DNA from: a bacterium
GTDB lineage: Bacteria > JAHJDO01
NCBI GenBank assembly: GCA_018812485.1
Contig: JAHJDO010000108.1
Location: 1-37,498, forward strand
DNA: 37,498 nucleotides
Reading direction: 5' to 3'
Below are positions 1-11,025 of the stretch, in pieces. The first letter of the stretch is position 1, and every line of letters begins with the position of its first letter. The notes below the pieces were generated by a model. The model was not told where the DNA came from. It searched no databases and saw nothing but the letters and a program-made list of their open reading frames with translations. Both the position numbers and the translations under genes were made by a program.

Positions 1-1050
1 ATTAATTATATCTTTTAAAGCAGCATTAGCAAGGTTAATATCAATTTTTTCCCCGGTTAGAGAGGCAAAGGCGGTAAGTCTAACCAACGCACCTTCTAAC
101 TCTCTTATATTTGCTTTTATATTATCAGCAATAAGGTATGCAACATCATTAGGCATGGACAGTCCCTCGCGTTCAGCTTTTTTCTGCAATATAGCTATAC
201 GGGTCTCAAGGTCGGGAGGTTGAATGTCTGTAATTAATCCCCACTCAAATCTTGAGATAAGGCGATTTTCCAGCTCCGGAATGTTTTTAGGTGATTTATC
301 ACTTGATATAACTATCTGTTTATGAGCGTCATGAAGATCGTTAAAAGTATGGAAAAACTCCTCTTGCGTACTTTCCTTACCAGCTATGAAATGAATATCA
401 TCTATTAGAAGGAGCTCAGTGTTTCTATATTTTCTTCTAAATTGATTCGTCTTTCCATTTCTAATAGCGTCTATAAACTGATTTGTAAATTTCTCGCTGG
501 ATATATACGCGACCTTTTTCTTTGGATTTTTGCTTATAACAAAGTGGCCAATTGCCTGCATCAAATGCGTCTTTCCCAATCCAACGTCTCCATAGATGAA
601 TAGAGGATTGTAAGTTTTTGCTGGAGATTGTGCCACAGCAAGGGATGCGGCATGTGCAAAACGATTGCTGGAACCGACTACAAAGCTATCAAAGGTGTAT
701 CTAGGATTGAGTATGCTGTCCATATTGGAAGCGTGTAATTTATCTTCAGAGATAATTCTTTTAATACTATGGGTTCGTTTCTGTTTTGGAGTATATTTAA
801 CCTCAGGGGTAGTAAACTTAATAGAAGCAGATTCTCCTGTAACGCTTGTAACAGATTCTATGAGCAAATTCATGTATTTTTCCCTTAACCAGCTTTCAAT
901 AAAATTACTAGGCACCTCTAAAACAAGTTCGTTTTTAGCAAAGGATACGGGCTTTATTGTTTTTACCCATATTTCAAAACTTTGCCCTGTGGATTTTTTT
1001 TGAATATACTCAACCATTTCACGCCAAAGAAGTTCTGGATTCATGTTCAT
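1..1050 (-). CDS. dnaA: Chromosomal replication initiator DnaA, partial (C-terminus outside window)
   Basis: Initiates chromosome replication by binding DnaA boxes and melting oriC. The first 350 residues are present and the frame is open to the window edge. Domain I is at about residues 3-85 (starts [14 protein letters not shown]). The AAA+ domain has Walker [10 protein letters not shown] near residue 153 and Walker [10 protein letters not shown] near 215, followed by the ISSDKSPK and RLISRFEWG segments. Domain IV, the DNA-binding helix-turn-helix, lies beyond the edge. Two in-frame ATGs are 6 bases apart. I chose the upstream one at 1050 because AGGGG lies 7 bases before it. The gene points away from the origin spacer and is divergent from tgt. 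Identification is certain from the motifs; only the missing C-terminus is unverified. Confidence 0.97.
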   Translation of the reverse strand, partial: MNMNPELLWREMVEYIQKKSTGQSFEIWVKTIKPVSFAKNELVLEVPSNFIESWLREKYMNLLIESVTSVTGESASIKFTTPEVKYTPKQKRTHSIKRIISEDKLHASNMDSILNPRYTFDSFVVGSSNRFAHAASLAVAQSPAKTYNPLFIYGDVGLGKTHLMQAIGHFVISKNPKKKVAYISSEKFTNQFIDAIRNGKTNQFRRKYRNTELLLIDDIHFIAGKESTQEEFFHTFNDLHDAHKQIVISSDKSPKNIPELENRLISRFEWGLITDIQPPDLETRIAILQKKAEREGLSMPNDVAYLIADNIKANIRELEGALVRLTAFASLTGEKIDINLANAALKDIIN

Positions 1051-1290
1051 GTTTAATCCCCTATTAACTACAAGTTATCCACAAACGCATAAATAGCGAA
1101 ACCTTCGCCATCGCAAGCCATTAGATAATATAAAAACTTAAAAACCTTATCAGTAAACATAATTCAGCTTAGATAACTTAACTTATTGAATAGCAAGAAG
1201 TTAGCAGAGCTTAAAAACAAAACAAGAGTTTGACCAGCGTCAATATGTGTGCTTTTCATATAGGACGGATGTCTAATCGCGCGAAAAAAG

Positions 1291-1310
1291 TTATCCATAA
1301 GTTATCCACA
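1291..1310 (+). promoter_or_regulatory. Paired DnaA boxes
   Basis: Box TTATCCATA at 1291-1299 and box TTATCCACA at 1302-1310 share orientation with starts 11 bases apart, so two DnaA protomers would sit on the same helix face. With the distal box at 1075-1083 they form the likely initiator binding cluster. They could also mediate DnaA autoregulation of dnaA. Confidence 0.8.
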
Positions 1311-1367
1311 ACATAAACTCAACAGGGTAAAAAGGACTGATGAAGTCTATCAAAAAGATATTTTTAG

Positions 1368-2549
<1,182 letters not shown>

Positions 2550-2623
2550 TTTTATTCCTAAATGTGATATTTATTTAATCCTTAATACTTATAACTTAAT
2601 CCTAAAAATGAGAGGAGGCTAAA

Positions 2624-2959
2624 ATGCTAGGTATACTTTATGCAATGGGAAGTGCTGGGGGAGGGGGAGCGTCACAGCAGGGACAGGGGAATCCATTCGG
2701 TTTTCTAATTATGATGGCACTGATATTTGGGATCTTCTATTTTTTAACGATCAGACCTCAGCAGAAGAAGCAGAAGGAGCGCAAGGAAATGATTTCCAAG
2801 GTAGAAAAAGGGGATAAGGTAATTACCAGCGGCGGCATTTATGGCATGGTTGTAGGGACAAAAGAAAAAACGCTGGTAATAAAGGTCGCAGATAATGTAA
2901 AGATAGAGTTTTCCAGAAGCGCAATAAGCCGCGTAGAAGAGAAAGCTGAGCAAGCATAA
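2624..2959 (+). CDS. yajC: Sec translocase accessory subunit YajC
   Basis: Small inner-membrane partner of SecDF in the holotranslocon. The 111 residues comprise a glycine-rich N-terminus, one membrane segment at about residues 26-43 (GFLIMMALIFGIFYFL), the family signature TIRPQQKKQKERK, and a cytosolic beta domain with KGDKVITSGGIYG. A strong RBS (GAGGAGG) lies 6 bases before the ATG. Its stop codon overlaps the secDF start by one base (TAATG), implying translational coupling. Confidence 0.96.
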   Translation: MLGILYAMGSAGGGGASQQGQGNPFGFLIMMALIFGIFYFLTIRPQQKKQKERKEMISKVEKGDKVITSGGIYGMVVGTKEKTLVIKVADNVKIEFSRSAISRVEEKAEQA

Positions 2960-5505
2960 TGAAATCACTTAGATGGCGGATAGCATTAGTTGTAGCAGTT
3001 GTTATTGCAGGCATAGTGTGTAATCTGCCATCAACAGGGATTTATGGATACTTTCTTCCTGTGTGGCTGCAGGGCGTGCTCCCTGAAGAGGGAATAAAGA
3101 CAGGCATAGACAAGAATGGATGTGGCTATTTTTCTCTGGAGCTTGATTTTGCAAATCTTCCCAAGAATGTAGAACCGATCACAGCCTTTGGCAGGGCTTC
3201 AAACATAGTAAAAACCCGCCTGGAAAAACAGGAAATACATAAATTATCTACACAGATCGACGAGAAAGAGAATGTCATTACATTCACACTGCCAACGGTT
3301 AAAGAAGAATCTGTAGTTAATGATATCCTAAAACGTACAAGGCTCTATGGCAATATACCTATATTCTTAAAGCAATTTTTGCCTCAGAAGCTTATTAATC
3401 TTGGCTTGGACCTTCAAGGAGGAAGCCATCTTGTGCTTGCTGTTGACACTAAAGGAATGTCAGGAAAGGAAGCAAAAGATGTCCAAGAAAGAGCGCTTGT
3501 AGTTATACGCAACCGTATAGATGAATTTGGGGTCGCAGAACCTATTGTAATACCAGTTAAGGGGAGAAACAGAATAATTATAGAATTACCTGGCATTAGA
3601 GAGCCTGAGAGAATAAAAGAAATTATAAGGCGCCAGGCTGTGCTTGAATTTAAACTCGTTTGTGAAGACAAGGACAAGGTTAAACAGGCTTTATCGGGAA
3701 AGGTTCCAGATGGATATGAATTAGCATATCTTGCGAGAACAAAAGATGACGGCACAATCTATAAAGAGCCATATCTCCTGGAAGCAAAATCTGCTCTATC
3801 AAGCAAGAAAGGAGAGCTTTTAACAAATGCCTATGTGACGTATGGTCAGATGAATCAATCCATTGTAGCAATTAAGTTTAATAGGAAAGGTTCAAAGGCC
3901 TTTGCAAGACTTACCGGCTCACATATTGGAGAAAGACTTGCTACATCGCTTGACGGTAAGTTGAGACTAGTTGCAACAATACAGGACAGGATCATTGGAG
4001 AAGGGCAGATTACAGGCGTATCTGCTCAGGAAGCGCCGGATCTTGCAAATGTTCTAAAGTCTGGTGCACTGCCTGCGCAAGTTGAAATTCTTGAAGAAAG
4101 AACAGTGGGACCTTCTTTGGGAGCGGATTCTATAAGGAAAGGCATAAGGGCAGGTATTCTGGGGCTGATAGTTGTATTCTGTTTCGTAATGATTTATTAC
4201 ATGTTCCTTGGCTTAATTGCAGGAGTTGCTCTGTGTCTTAATCTAGTTATAATAATGGCAGCGCTGGCATCTTTTAGCGCCACACTCACCCTGCCGGGCA
4301 TTGCAGCCATCATACTGACAATTGGTATGGCAGTAGATGCAAATGTGCTTATTTTTGAGAGAATAAGGGAAGAGCTTTCAAGCGGCAAAACCATTCGCGC
4401 ATCTATTGGGAGCGGGTATCAAAAAGCATTTAGGACTATTGTAGATGCGAATGTGACAACACTCATAGCGGCAGTCGTGCTTTATCAGTTTGGAACAGGA
4501 CCTATAAGAGGATTTGCTGTGACACTAACACTGGGTATTCTTGCAAGCATGTTTACTGCGATTGTTGTAACAAGAGTTATTCTTGATTTGTTTTGCAGGA
4601 GAAGAAGTTTTGTTAGTATAAAGATGTTGCAGCTTTTTCATAAGCCTAACCTGGATTTTGTTAATAAGCGTTTTATAGCTCTTGGTCTTTCACTAATATT
4701 AATTTTGGTTGGAATGACAGGCTTTTTTATTAAAGGAGAAGAGAATTTTGGCATAGATTTTACGGGGGGGAAACTTATACAGCTCAGGTTTATTCCAAGT
4801 GTGTCGATAGGAGCAATAAGAAGGGTTTTAAAAAATGTAGGCCTTGGGAAAAGCGTGATACAGCAATTTGGGAGCGAAAATGATCTTATTATCAAGATGC
4901 CTCTGGAAGTAAAGGACAATATTACTAATTTACTAAGGAACTCTTTTAAGGATATAGATATAACAGAGGAACGAACAGAAATGGTCGGCGCTCAGGTTGG
5001 CAGAGACTTGAGAAACCAGGCAGTGTTGGCAATTATATTTGCTATGATAGGTATTTTGGCATATGTTACCTGGAGGTTTGAACTTAGATTCGCAATCGGG
5101 GCAATACTGGCGCTTGCGCATGATGTGCTTATTACAATGGGCGCATTCGCTATTATGGGAAAAGAGATAACCTTGCCTATAGTCGCGGCTCTACTAACAA
5201 TTGTGGGATATTCTCTCAATGATACAATAGTTGTATTTGACAGGATAAGAGACAATGTGCGTTTTATGAAAAAGAGCAATGAAAAAGAGATTATCAACGC
5301 TAGTATAAATCAGACATTATCTAGAACAGTGCTGACTTCTGTTACCACTCTTTTTGTAGTGGTGTCTTTATTCTATCTGGGCGGAGAGGTCATTCATGAT
5401 TTTGCTTTTGCTCTGATAGTTGGGATAATTGTGGGAACGTATTCCTCTATTTACATAGCAAGCCCAACTCTCCTAATGTGGCAAAAATTCAAATCAAAGA
5501 GCTGA
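2959..5505 (+). CDS. secDF: Fused protein translocase subunit SecDF
   Basis: Proton-motive-force-driven helper of Sec-dependent export. At 848 residues it joins SecD (about 1-545) and SecF (about 555-848), as in Bacillus and many PVC genomes. The first membrane segment is at residues 5-22. The SecD signature LGLDLQGGSHLVLAVD is near residue 150 and the SecD transmembrane block carries GMAVDANVLIFERIREE. The SecF signature NFGIDFTGGKLIQLRF is near residue 595, and the second block has GYSLNDTIVVFDRIRDN. The fusion is continuous with no frameshift at the junction. It is coupled to yajC. Confidence 0.97.
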   Translation: MKSLRWRIALVVAVVIAGIVCNLPSTGIYGYFLPVWLQGVLPEEGIKTGIDKNGCGYFSLELDFANLPKNVEPITAFGRASNIVKTRLEKQEIHKLSTQIDEKENVITFTLPTVKEESVVNDILKRTRLYGNIPIFLKQFLPQKLINLGLDLQGGSHLVLAVDTKGMSGKEAKDVQERALVVIRNRIDEFGVAEPIVIPVKGRNRIIIELPGIREPERIKEIIRRQAVLEFKLVCEDKDKVKQALSGKVPDGYELAYLARTKDDGTIYKEPYLLEAKSALSSKKGELLTNAYVTYGQMNQSIVAIKFNRKGSKAFARLTGSHIGERLATSLDGKLRLVATIQDRIIGEGQITGVSAQEAPDLANVLKSGALPAQVEILEERTVGPSLGADSIRKGIRAGILGLIVVFCFVMIYYMFLGLIAGVALCLNLVIIMAALASFSATLTLPGIAAIILTIGMAVDANVLIFERIREELSSGKTIRASIGSGYQKAFRTIVDANVTTLIAAVVLYQFGTGPIRGFAVTLTLGILASMFTAIVVTRVILDLFCRRRSFVSIKMLQLFHKPNLDFVNKRFIALGLSLILILVGMTGFFIKGEENFGIDFTGGKLIQLRFIPSVSIGAIRRVLKNVGLGKSVIQQFGSENDLIIKMPLEVKDNITNLLRNSFKDIDITEERTEMVGAQVGRDLRNQAVLAIIFAMIGILAYVTWRFELRFAIGAILALAHDVLITMGAFAIMGKEITLPIVAALLTIVGYSLNDTIVVFDRIRDNVRFMKKSNEKEIINASINQTLSRTVLTSVTTLFVVVSLFYLGGEVIHDFAFALIVGIIVGTYSSIYIASPTLLMWQKFKSKS

Positions 5506-5572
5506 TTCGTTACTTTTAAGCCTGCACTTCTCGCAAGAACACTTTTAGTAGGTGAACTAGTTTAAAAATTAG

Positions 5573-5601
5573 TTGAATATTATAATTTTACATGGTATTA
5601 T
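5573..5601 (+). promoter_or_regulatory. Promoter for the EIIA gene trio
   Basis: TTGAAT at 5573-5578, a 17-base spacer and TATTAT at 5596-5601, with an extended -10 TGG at 5593-5595. Transcription would start near 5608, giving a leader of about 50 bases that consists largely of a threefold 10-base repeat. Confidence 0.6.
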
Positions 5602-5630
5602 AAGTTAAAATAAGTTAAAATAAGTTAATA
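5601..5630 (+). repeat. Three tandem copies of a 10-base repeat
   Basis: TAAGTTAAAA occurs at 5601-5610 and 5611-5620, and TAAGTTAATA at 5621-5630. The period of one helical turn, located at the predicted transcription start, could be a repressor site array or simple slippage. The HTH-EIIA gene downstream encodes a candidate DNA-binding protein. Confidence 0.8.
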
Positions 5631-5657
5631 TCTAATCCAAGGATAGAGAAAATAACA

Positions 5658-6368
5658 TTGAAAAATAATACAATAATGACTACGAGGGAATTGGCAGATT
5701 ATATAAAGTTAAATGAAAAAACCATTTTAAAAATGGCGCAAACAGGAAAACTTCCCGGAATAAAAATTGCTAATCAATGGCGTTTTTATTTGTCTGCAGT
5801 CGATACACATTTACAGAAAAGCACAATAAAATCTTCCAGTGACAATTTAAATATCCTTATTAAAACTATAGAAGAAGATATTATTCCATTATCTAGATTG
5901 ATGAAGATTTCTTCTATAAATTTAGACTTAAAATCTAGAAAGAGGGATGATGTTCTCTATGAGTTAGCGCAGATTGCGAATAAGGCCGGTTTAACTCTCT
6001 ACACTAAAGAACTGTTTCATCAATTAAGAGAAAGAGAGAATATGCTAAGCACTGCGGTAGGAGATGGTATTGCTATCCCGCATCCACGCAACCCTACAGC
6101 CAACTTATTTAAAAAACCAAATATAATAATGGCACGTTCAAAAAAAGGTGCGGATTTTTTTGCTCCCGATAATAAAAAAGTACATTTATTTTTTATGCCA
6201 TGTGCCACCAACACAATTACACATTTGAGACTCTTAAGAAAAATTTCTAAATTATCTCATACTACAAATGTTGTTCAAAAATTTATGCGGGCAGGTGACG
6301 AAAGTGAAGTAATAAAAATATTGTTGGAGTTCGAAAAAATAAATATATGTCCAACAGAAGAAACTTGA
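5658..6368 (+). CDS. Helix-turn-helix domain fused to PTS EIIA (PtsN-like) protein
   Basis: The N-terminal 55 residues form an excisionase/MerR-type helix-turn-helix (TTRELADYIKLNEKTILKMA). A linker leads to an EIIA domain of the fructose/mannitol/PtsN class at about residues 75-225. The phosphorylatable histidine lies in DGIAIPHPRN. This architecture would let phosphorylation state control DNA or partner binding, though the target is unknown. Start choice is uncertain: TTG 5658 has a weak upstream GAGA, while ATG 5676 (six codons later) fits the family start better but has no RBS. It heads a cluster of three EIIA genes with no EIIB or EIIC nearby, so a regulatory role is more likely than sugar transport. 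Confidence 0.85.
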   Translation: MKNNTIMTTRELADYIKLNEKTILKMAQTGKLPGIKIANQWRFYLSAVDTHLQKSTIKSSSDNLNILIKTIEEDIIPLSRLMKISSINLDLKSRKRDDVLYELAQIANKAGLTLYTKELFHQLRERENMLSTAVGDGIAIPHPRNPTANLFKKPNIIMARSKKGADFFAPDNKKVHLFFMPCATNTITHLRLLRKISKLSHTTNVVQKFMRAGDESEVIKILLEFEKINICPTEET

Positions 6369-6401
6369 AAACTAAAATATATTACATGAGGAGAGTTTAG
6401 A

Positions 6402-6860
6402 ATGAAAATTAGAGATTATCTTAGAGATGATAGGATGATTTTTGATCTGAAGGCGCGTAACAAAAAAGAAACACTCAAAAAAATATCTGCACCTTTAAAA
6501 AAGGCGATGGAAATGATTGACTTTGATCTCTTTCTTAAAGATATTTTTGCACGGGAAGAGCTAAAGACAACCGGAATTGGTAAAGGGGTGGCTATCCCTC
6601 ATGCTAGAACTGATGCCGTCAAGGATTTTGTAATAGTTTTTGCAAGATTGCCTGAGGGAGTGGAATTCAACTCTTTAGACGGCAAACCGGTCAAACTTAT
6701 CTTTTTGATTGGCACGCCAAAAAAGAAAAATTTAGACAGGCATTTAAAAATATTGGCCCGTTTGACCAAGCTCTCACAGGAAAAATCTTTTAGGGATTCG
6801 CTTCTTAACGCGTCCAGTTCAAAAGAGGTTATAGAGAAATTTAGAAAGGTTGAATTCTAG
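6402..6860 (+). CDS. PTS EIIA / PtsN-like phosphocarrier, first stand-alone copy
   Basis: A single EIIA domain of 152 residues. The active histidine is in GKGVAIPHARTDAV, near residue 67, and the family segment VKLIFLIGTPKKK follows. The RBS GAGGAGAG lies 8 bases before the ATG. It is paralogous to the next gene throughout (compare MKIRDYLRDD with MKISDYVSEK). With no cognate permease in the window it probably acts in a regulatory phosphorelay, like nitrogen-PTS EIIA. Its phosphodonor (HPr/NPr) is not encoded here. Confidence 0.9.
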   Translation: MKIRDYLRDDRMIFDLKARNKKETLKKISAPLKKAMEMIDFDLFLKDIFAREELKTTGIGKGVAIPHARTDAVKDFVIVFARLPEGVEFNSLDGKPVKLIFLIGTPKKKNLDRHLKILARLTKLSQEKSFRDSLLNASSSKEVIEKFRKVEF

Positions 6861-6867
6861 GTAAATT

Positions 6868-7347
6868 ATGGAAAAAAAGAAGATCTTAAACATGAAAATA
6901 TCGGACTATGTCTCAGAAAAAATGATTTGTCTGGATTTGAAAAATACCACAAAGGAAAGTGCAATAAAAGAGCTGGCTGAATTATTAAAAGACGCTGAAG
7001 AAGTCGCAGCTTTTGATATGTTCTTAGAGGATGTTTTTGCCCGAGAGAAATTGTGTCCTACTGCAATAGGAAATGAGATAGCTATCCCGCATGCCAGAAC
7101 AGATGCTGTAAATAATATTATTATTGCGTTTGGAAGATCTATCAATGGAGTTAATTTTAACGCGCCGGATAACAAACCTGCAAAACTGATTTTTTTAATG
7201 GGAACCCCAAAGAAGGATATCAACAAATACTTGCAGGTTTTAGCGCATCTGATAAGATTACTAAAAAAAGAAGCTTTCCGACAACGGCTTTTATACGCGG
7301 AGAATAAGACTGAGATATTGAATGCTATAAGAGAAATTGAGGACTAG
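6868..7347 (+). CDS. PTS EIIA / PtsN-like phosphocarrier, second stand-alone copy
   Basis: A 159-residue EIIA domain with the active histidine in NEIAIPHARTDAV and the conserved block AKLIFLMGTPKKD. It starts 7 bases after the preceding paralogue, so the two are one operon and look like a tandem duplication that has diverged. An internal ATG at 6892 (MKISDY) aligns with the paralogue start and could be the true one. ATG 6868 has a weak upstream AGGT. All three EIIA proteins keep the phosphorylation-site histidine, so none looks degenerate. Confidence 0.9.
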   Translation: MEKKKILNMKISDYVSEKMICLDLKNTTKESAIKELAELLKDAEEVAAFDMFLEDVFAREKLCPTAIGNEIAIPHARTDAVNNIIIAFGRSINGVNFNAPDNKPAKLIFLMGTPKKDINKYLQVLAHLIRLLKKEAFRQRLLYAENKTEILNAIREIED

Positions 7348-7382
7348 TTTAGTATGTAATTGATTTATAAGAACTAGTTTTG
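7343..7382 (+). terminator. Weak terminator-like hairpin after the EIIA operon
   Basis: ACTAGTT at 7343-7349 pairs with AACTAGT at 7372-7378, with a 22-base loop and TTTT after the second arm. The stem is short and the T run minimal, so this is a weak candidate. Confidence 0.25.
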
Positions 7383-7415
7383 TAAACTACAACGAAAAAT
7401 CGGGAACAAAAGAGT

Positions 7416-7709
7416 ATGCCGACATATGAATATGAATGCAAGGATTGTGGACACAGTTTTGAGCTATTTCAGTCAATGACAGAAAAACGTATGGAAAAAT
7501 GTCCACAATGTGGAGGAATCCTCAGAAGATTGATAGGAAAAGGCACGGGCATAATCTTCAAGGGCTCTGGTTTTTATGCGACTGACTACAGAAGCAGTGA
7601 TTATAATAAAAAAGCAAAGGAAGAAACAGGTAAAGCAGAGAAAAAAGAGGATAAAAAATCCACCCCTGAATCCAAATCCAAAAAGAAGAAAGATGAAGGG
7701 AAAAATTAA
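7416..7709 (+). CDS. FmdB-family zinc-ribbon protein
   Basis: Small regulatory-type protein of 97 residues. The N-terminus MPTYEYECKDCGHSFE plus EKCPQCGG gives two CxxC knuckles, a single zinc ribbon typical of the FmdB/CxxC_CxxC_SSSS family. KGTGIIFKGSGFYATDYR follows, and a highly charged Lys/Glu tail closes the protein. The biochemical role of the family is not established. No strong RBS is visible. The last 17 bases overlap the next gene in another frame. Confidence 0.9.
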   Translation: MPTYEYECKDCGHSFELFQSMTEKRMEKCPQCGGILRRLIGKGTGIIFKGSGFYATDYRSSDYNKKAKEETGKAEKKEDKKSTPESKSKKKKDEGKN

Positions 7710-8520
7710 GTTAGTTTTATTCTGCCTGTTTTTTTTGTCTTGTGCGGGTTTTTCAGAAGAATTTAAGAGAGAGAATAAGGTTGCTGGGTTTCATTACAAT
7801 ATCAACTACCATCTCTCGTTCTGTAAGCTGATAAAAATCGCAGAAGCTGAGATCTTGATAGAAAAGGGGATATACAGAGAAGTTCCTTCTTTTCGCATTG
7901 TCTTTCAGATAGATTCCTTGGATGAAAAAAATCCAATTATAAAGAAGTTCTATATGATGCATAATAGAATGGAATCGTTTATTAGAAAGACAGATTTCAG
8001 TTCTCTAAGGCTGTTGAAAACAATTAATCAGAGGATTAGAGGATTTGGGGGCATTAGAGAGAAAAATTACTATGAAGTAGTAGATTTCCCTTTAAGCCAA
8101 ACAGACCCTATAATCATAGATAAATATGATTATAAACTTGGCAAAAGAGAAAAATTAGATTTGCAGGTGCCTGGCTTAGAACCTGTCTCGGATATATTGG
8201 GTATTCTGGCAAAAGGTTATTTTGTCAAAGAACATAAAACAGATAGCATAAAGTTGTATGCAAAACATGAAATCAGAGCAGTTAAACTATTGCTTGATAA
8301 AGAGAAAATAGATAGTAAATTACTCGGCAGAGTTGATACAATAAGAGTCAGTTGCAGTGCAAAGTTTCCCACTATGGGTGGCAAAGAGGGTAACTTTATA
8401 ATCTGGTTTTTAGAGGGGGACAGGCAAATACCTGTCCAATTACAGCTTGAGCTGCCAATTGGATCGGCAAAGATTACTTTGAGTAGATTTGAGGATTTTG
8501 ATGATAATAAAGAACATTAG
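7693..8520 (+). CDS. DUF3108-like exported protein
   Basis: 275 residues with an N-terminal Lys-rich, hydrophobic signal ([20 protein letters not shown]). It is therefore exported, possibly as a lipoprotein at the Cys near residue 15, although the lipobox is imperfect. The mature part is beta-rich. The end, with [26 protein letters not shown], matches the usual DUF3108 close. The frame is open back to 7576, but that extension is the out-of-frame shadow of the zinc-ribbon gene, so ATG 7693 was chosen. The AAGATGAAGG context gives only a weak RBS. It overlaps the neighbours on both sides, so translational coupling with fmdB-like and lepA is likely. Function unknown. Confidence 0.75.
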   Translation: MKGKIKLVLFCLFFLSCAGFSEEFKRENKVAGFHYNINYHLSFCKLIKIAEAEILIEKGIYREVPSFRIVFQIDSLDEKNPIIKKFYMMHNRMESFIRKTDFSSLRLLKTINQRIRGFGGIREKNYYEVVDFPLSQTDPIIIDKYDYKLGKREKLDLQVPGLEPVSDILGILAKGYFVKEHKTDSIKLYAKHEIRAVKLLLDKEKIDSKLLGRVDTIRVSCSAKFPTMGGKEGNFIIWFLEGDRQIPVQLQLELPIGSAKITLSRFEDFDDNKEH

Positions 8521-10291
8521 AAATTTTTGTATTATTGCTCATATAGACCACGGAAAGTCTACATTAGCAGACAGAATTCTTCAATATACAAACACAATAG
8601 ATGATAGATTGTTTCGGGAACAGGTTCTGGACGATATGGATCTGGAAAGGGAACGCGGCATAACAATAAAAGCCAGAGCAGTAAGAATAAATTATGAACA
8701 TAAGGACAACAAGTCTTATATATTAAATCTTATAGATACTCCGGGTCATGTGGATTTTAGCTACGAAGTATCAAGAAGCATGAAAGCCTGTGAGGGAGCA
8801 ATTCTCCTAGTAGACGCTGCGCAGGGTATTCAAGCGCAGACAATGGCAAATCTTTATCTAGCATTGGATGCAGGTTTGACAGTAATTCCTGTAATAAATA
8901 AAATAGACCAGAAGAATGCAGATATAGAAGGGGTAAAGACACAGCTTAATAATATCGGGCTGGATAATAAAGATATCATATTAGCAAGCGCAAAAGAAGG
9001 GATAGGCACAGAGGAGATTTTATCAGCAGTAATAGATAGAATCCCATATCCGGAGGGTCAGGCAGACGCTCCTCTTCAATGCTTAATTTTCGATTCTAAT
9101 TTTGATACGTACAGAGGGGTGATTACATATGTCCGCGTTGTTAATGGGGAAGTTTATGCTTCAATGAAAATCAAAATGATGGGGACAAATAGAGTATATG
9201 AGGTTGATGAGATAGGTGTATTTAAGCCGGATATGATTCGCGCAGACAAGCTTTCTGCAGGCGAAGTAGGGTATGTAATGGCTAATATGAAAAACATATC
9301 TGATGCAACAATAGGAGATACGATCACAGGCGAGGCTTATCCTGCTAAATCTACTCTGCCCGGATACAAAAAAGCAAAGCCATTTGTATTCTGCGGTCTT
9401 TACCCGGTAAATTCTGCAGATGTTGATGCTTTGAGAGATGCGCTTGGGAAATTATCACTTAATGATGCGTCTTTTAGTTACCAGCCTGAGAGCCTGCCTT
9501 CTTTAGGATATGGATTCAGGTGCGGATTTTTGGGATTGCTGCATATGGATATTGTTCAGGAAAGACTTGAAAGGGAATACAATCTCAACCTCATCATCAC
9601 CATACCGAATGTCAGGTATCAGATAAAGAAGACTAACGGGCAAATTGTTGAGATGCATAACCCATCCGAGCTTCCTGATCCGGCGCGCATAGAAACTATA
9701 GAAGAACCGTATGTAAAGGCAATGCTTATTGTGCCAAAAGAATACGTCGGAGGCGTTATGGAGCTTTGCCAGAATAAAAGAAGCATATATAAGAGCATTG
9801 ATTATATAAATAAAAAAGCAGCAATGCTGGTTTATGAGATGCCTCTTATGGAAATGATAACAGATTTTTACGATCGGCTAAAATCTATAACCAAGGGATA
9901 TGGTTCAATGGATTATGAATATATTGGTTATAGAGAGGCAGATATAGTCAAGCTTGACATATTGATAAACGGAGAAGCGGTAGCTGCAATGTCTTCTATG
10001 GTGCATAGAGATAAGGCTTATTATAGAGGGAGGGAGCTAACAGGCAGGTTGAAACAGACAATACCAAAGCAGCTTATAAGCATTGCTATCCAGGCGGCAA
10101 TAGGAAGTAAAGTTATTGCAAGAGAAACTATTTCCGCTTTGAGAAAGGATGTTATTGCAAAACTATATGGTGGAGATGTTACAAGGAAAAATAAACTTTT
10201 AGAGAAGCAGAAGAAGGGCAAGAAGAGAATGAAACAGATAGGAAGCGTTTCTATCCCGCAAGAGGCATTTGTGGCTATGACCAGGGTTTAG
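8501..10291 (+). CDS. lepA: Elongation factor 4 (LepA), ribosome back-translocation GTPase
   Basis: Ribosome-binding translational GTPase of 596 residues. G1 is AHIDHGKST, switch region [15 protein letters not shown]3 DTPGHVDF and G4 NKID. The EF-4-specific C-terminal domain is intact and ends with the basic [18 protein letters not shown] segment. ATG 8501 has GAGG 6 bases upstream, whereas the in-frame TTG at 8489 has no RBS and adds non-family residues. The gene overlaps the DUF3108 gene by 20 bases and is followed by the signal peptidase gene, the classical lepA-lepB pairing. Confidence 0.97.
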   Translation: MIIKNIRNFCIIAHIDHGKSTLADRILQYTNTIDDRLFREQVLDDMDLERERGITIKARAVRINYEHKDNKSYILNLIDTPGHVDFSYEVSRSMKACEGAILLVDAAQGIQAQTMANLYLALDAGLTVIPVINKIDQKNADIEGVKTQLNNIGLDNKDIILASAKEGIGTEEILSAVIDRIPYPEGQADAPLQCLIFDSNFDTYRGVITYVRVVNGEVYASMKIKMMGTNRVYEVDEIGVFKPDMIRADKLSAGEVGYVMANMKNISDATIGDTITGEAYPAKSTLPGYKKAKPFVFCGLYPVNSADVDALRDALGKLSLNDASFSYQPESLPSLGYGFRCGFLGLLHMDIVQERLEREYNLNLIITIPNVRYQIKKTNGQIVEMHNPSELPDPARIETIEEPYVKAMLIVPKEYVGGVMELCQNKRSIYKSIDYINKKAAMLVYEMPLMEMITDFYDRLKSITKGYGSMDYEYIGYREADIVKLDILINGEAVAAMSSMVHRDKAYYRGRELTGRLKQTIPKQLISIAIQAAIGSKVIARETISALRKDVIAKLYGGDVTRKNKLLEKQKKGKKRMKQIGSVSIPQEAFVAMTRV

Positions 10292-10327
10292 GAATTTTAA
10301 ATTATGGATTTTAACATAGGAGTATTT

Positions 10328-10975
10328 ATGAACATATTGATCAAAAGAGTGCCGATGCATATCTTTTATCTTGCTATAGGATTGATTGTAGCAAGTGCTG
10401 TATTAAAGTACTTTATTAAAAGAGACAAAGTATCCTCTAAATGTAGCAAGATACTCAAATTTATTTTTGAATATGCGGATTCTGCAAGATCGGCATCTAT
10501 TCTTGCATTAATAATTGTTACGTTTATTGTGCAGACTTTTAGAATACCAACAGGGTCAATGATCCCTACCCTGAATATAGGGAATCATCTTATGGTAAAC
10601 AAGTTTATATACTATTTCAAAAAACCCAGAAGAGGGGATATTATTGTATTTGTGTATCCTGTTAATCCCAAAAAGGATTTCATAAAAAGATTGGTAGGTC
10701 TTCCTGGAGAAACAATACAGATAAAAGATGGGGGTGTTTTTATAAATGGAGAGGAACTGAAAGCTCCCCAAACAATAGCAGAACGGTATTATTACAATGA
10801 GGGGATGTATGGAGAAGGGCTTATTAAGATACCTGATAATGTATATTTTGTTATGGGAGACAATACAAGAAACAGCAAAGATTCGCGCTTCTGGGGATTT
10901 GTTCCAAAGAAGAATCTGTTAGGTAAGGCATTCTTTGTATACTGGCCATTAACAAGAATGCGTATAACAAGGTAA
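10328..10975 (+). CDS. lepB: Signal peptidase I
   Basis: Cleaves signal peptides from exported proteins at the outer face of the inner membrane. The 215 residues contain two N-terminal membrane segments (about 10-28 and 60-76) and the catalytic serine in RIPTGSMIPTL. The catalytic lysine is in FIKRLVGLPGE and box E is MGDNTRNSKDSR. ATG 10328 is preceded by AGGAG at 5 bases. An upstream in-frame ATG at 10304 has weaker support and would add eight residues. It lies 36 bases after lepA. Confidence 0.95.
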   Translation: MNILIKRVPMHIFYLAIGLIVASAVLKYFIKRDKVSSKCSKILKFIFEYADSARSASILALIIVTFIVQTFRIPTGSMIPTLNIGNHLMVNKFIYYFKKPRRGDIIVFVYPVNPKKDFIKRLVGLPGETIQIKDGGVFINGEELKAPQTIAERYYYNEGMYGEGLIKIPDNVYFVMGDNTRNSKDSRFWGFVPKKNLLGKAFFVYWPLTRMRITR

Positions 10976-11025
10976 CTTTATTGTAATATATAAGGGCTTA
11001 ATGTAGAATACATCAGGAGAAAATA

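Noticed and set aside
665-1003. 112-codon plus-strand open frame opposite dnaA
   Set aside because: It lies antisense inside the certain dnaA coding region and has no family resemblance or RBS.
5658-7347. Complete sugar-transporting PTS operon
   Set aside because: Only EIIA domains are present; no EIIB or EIIC membrane component is in the window.
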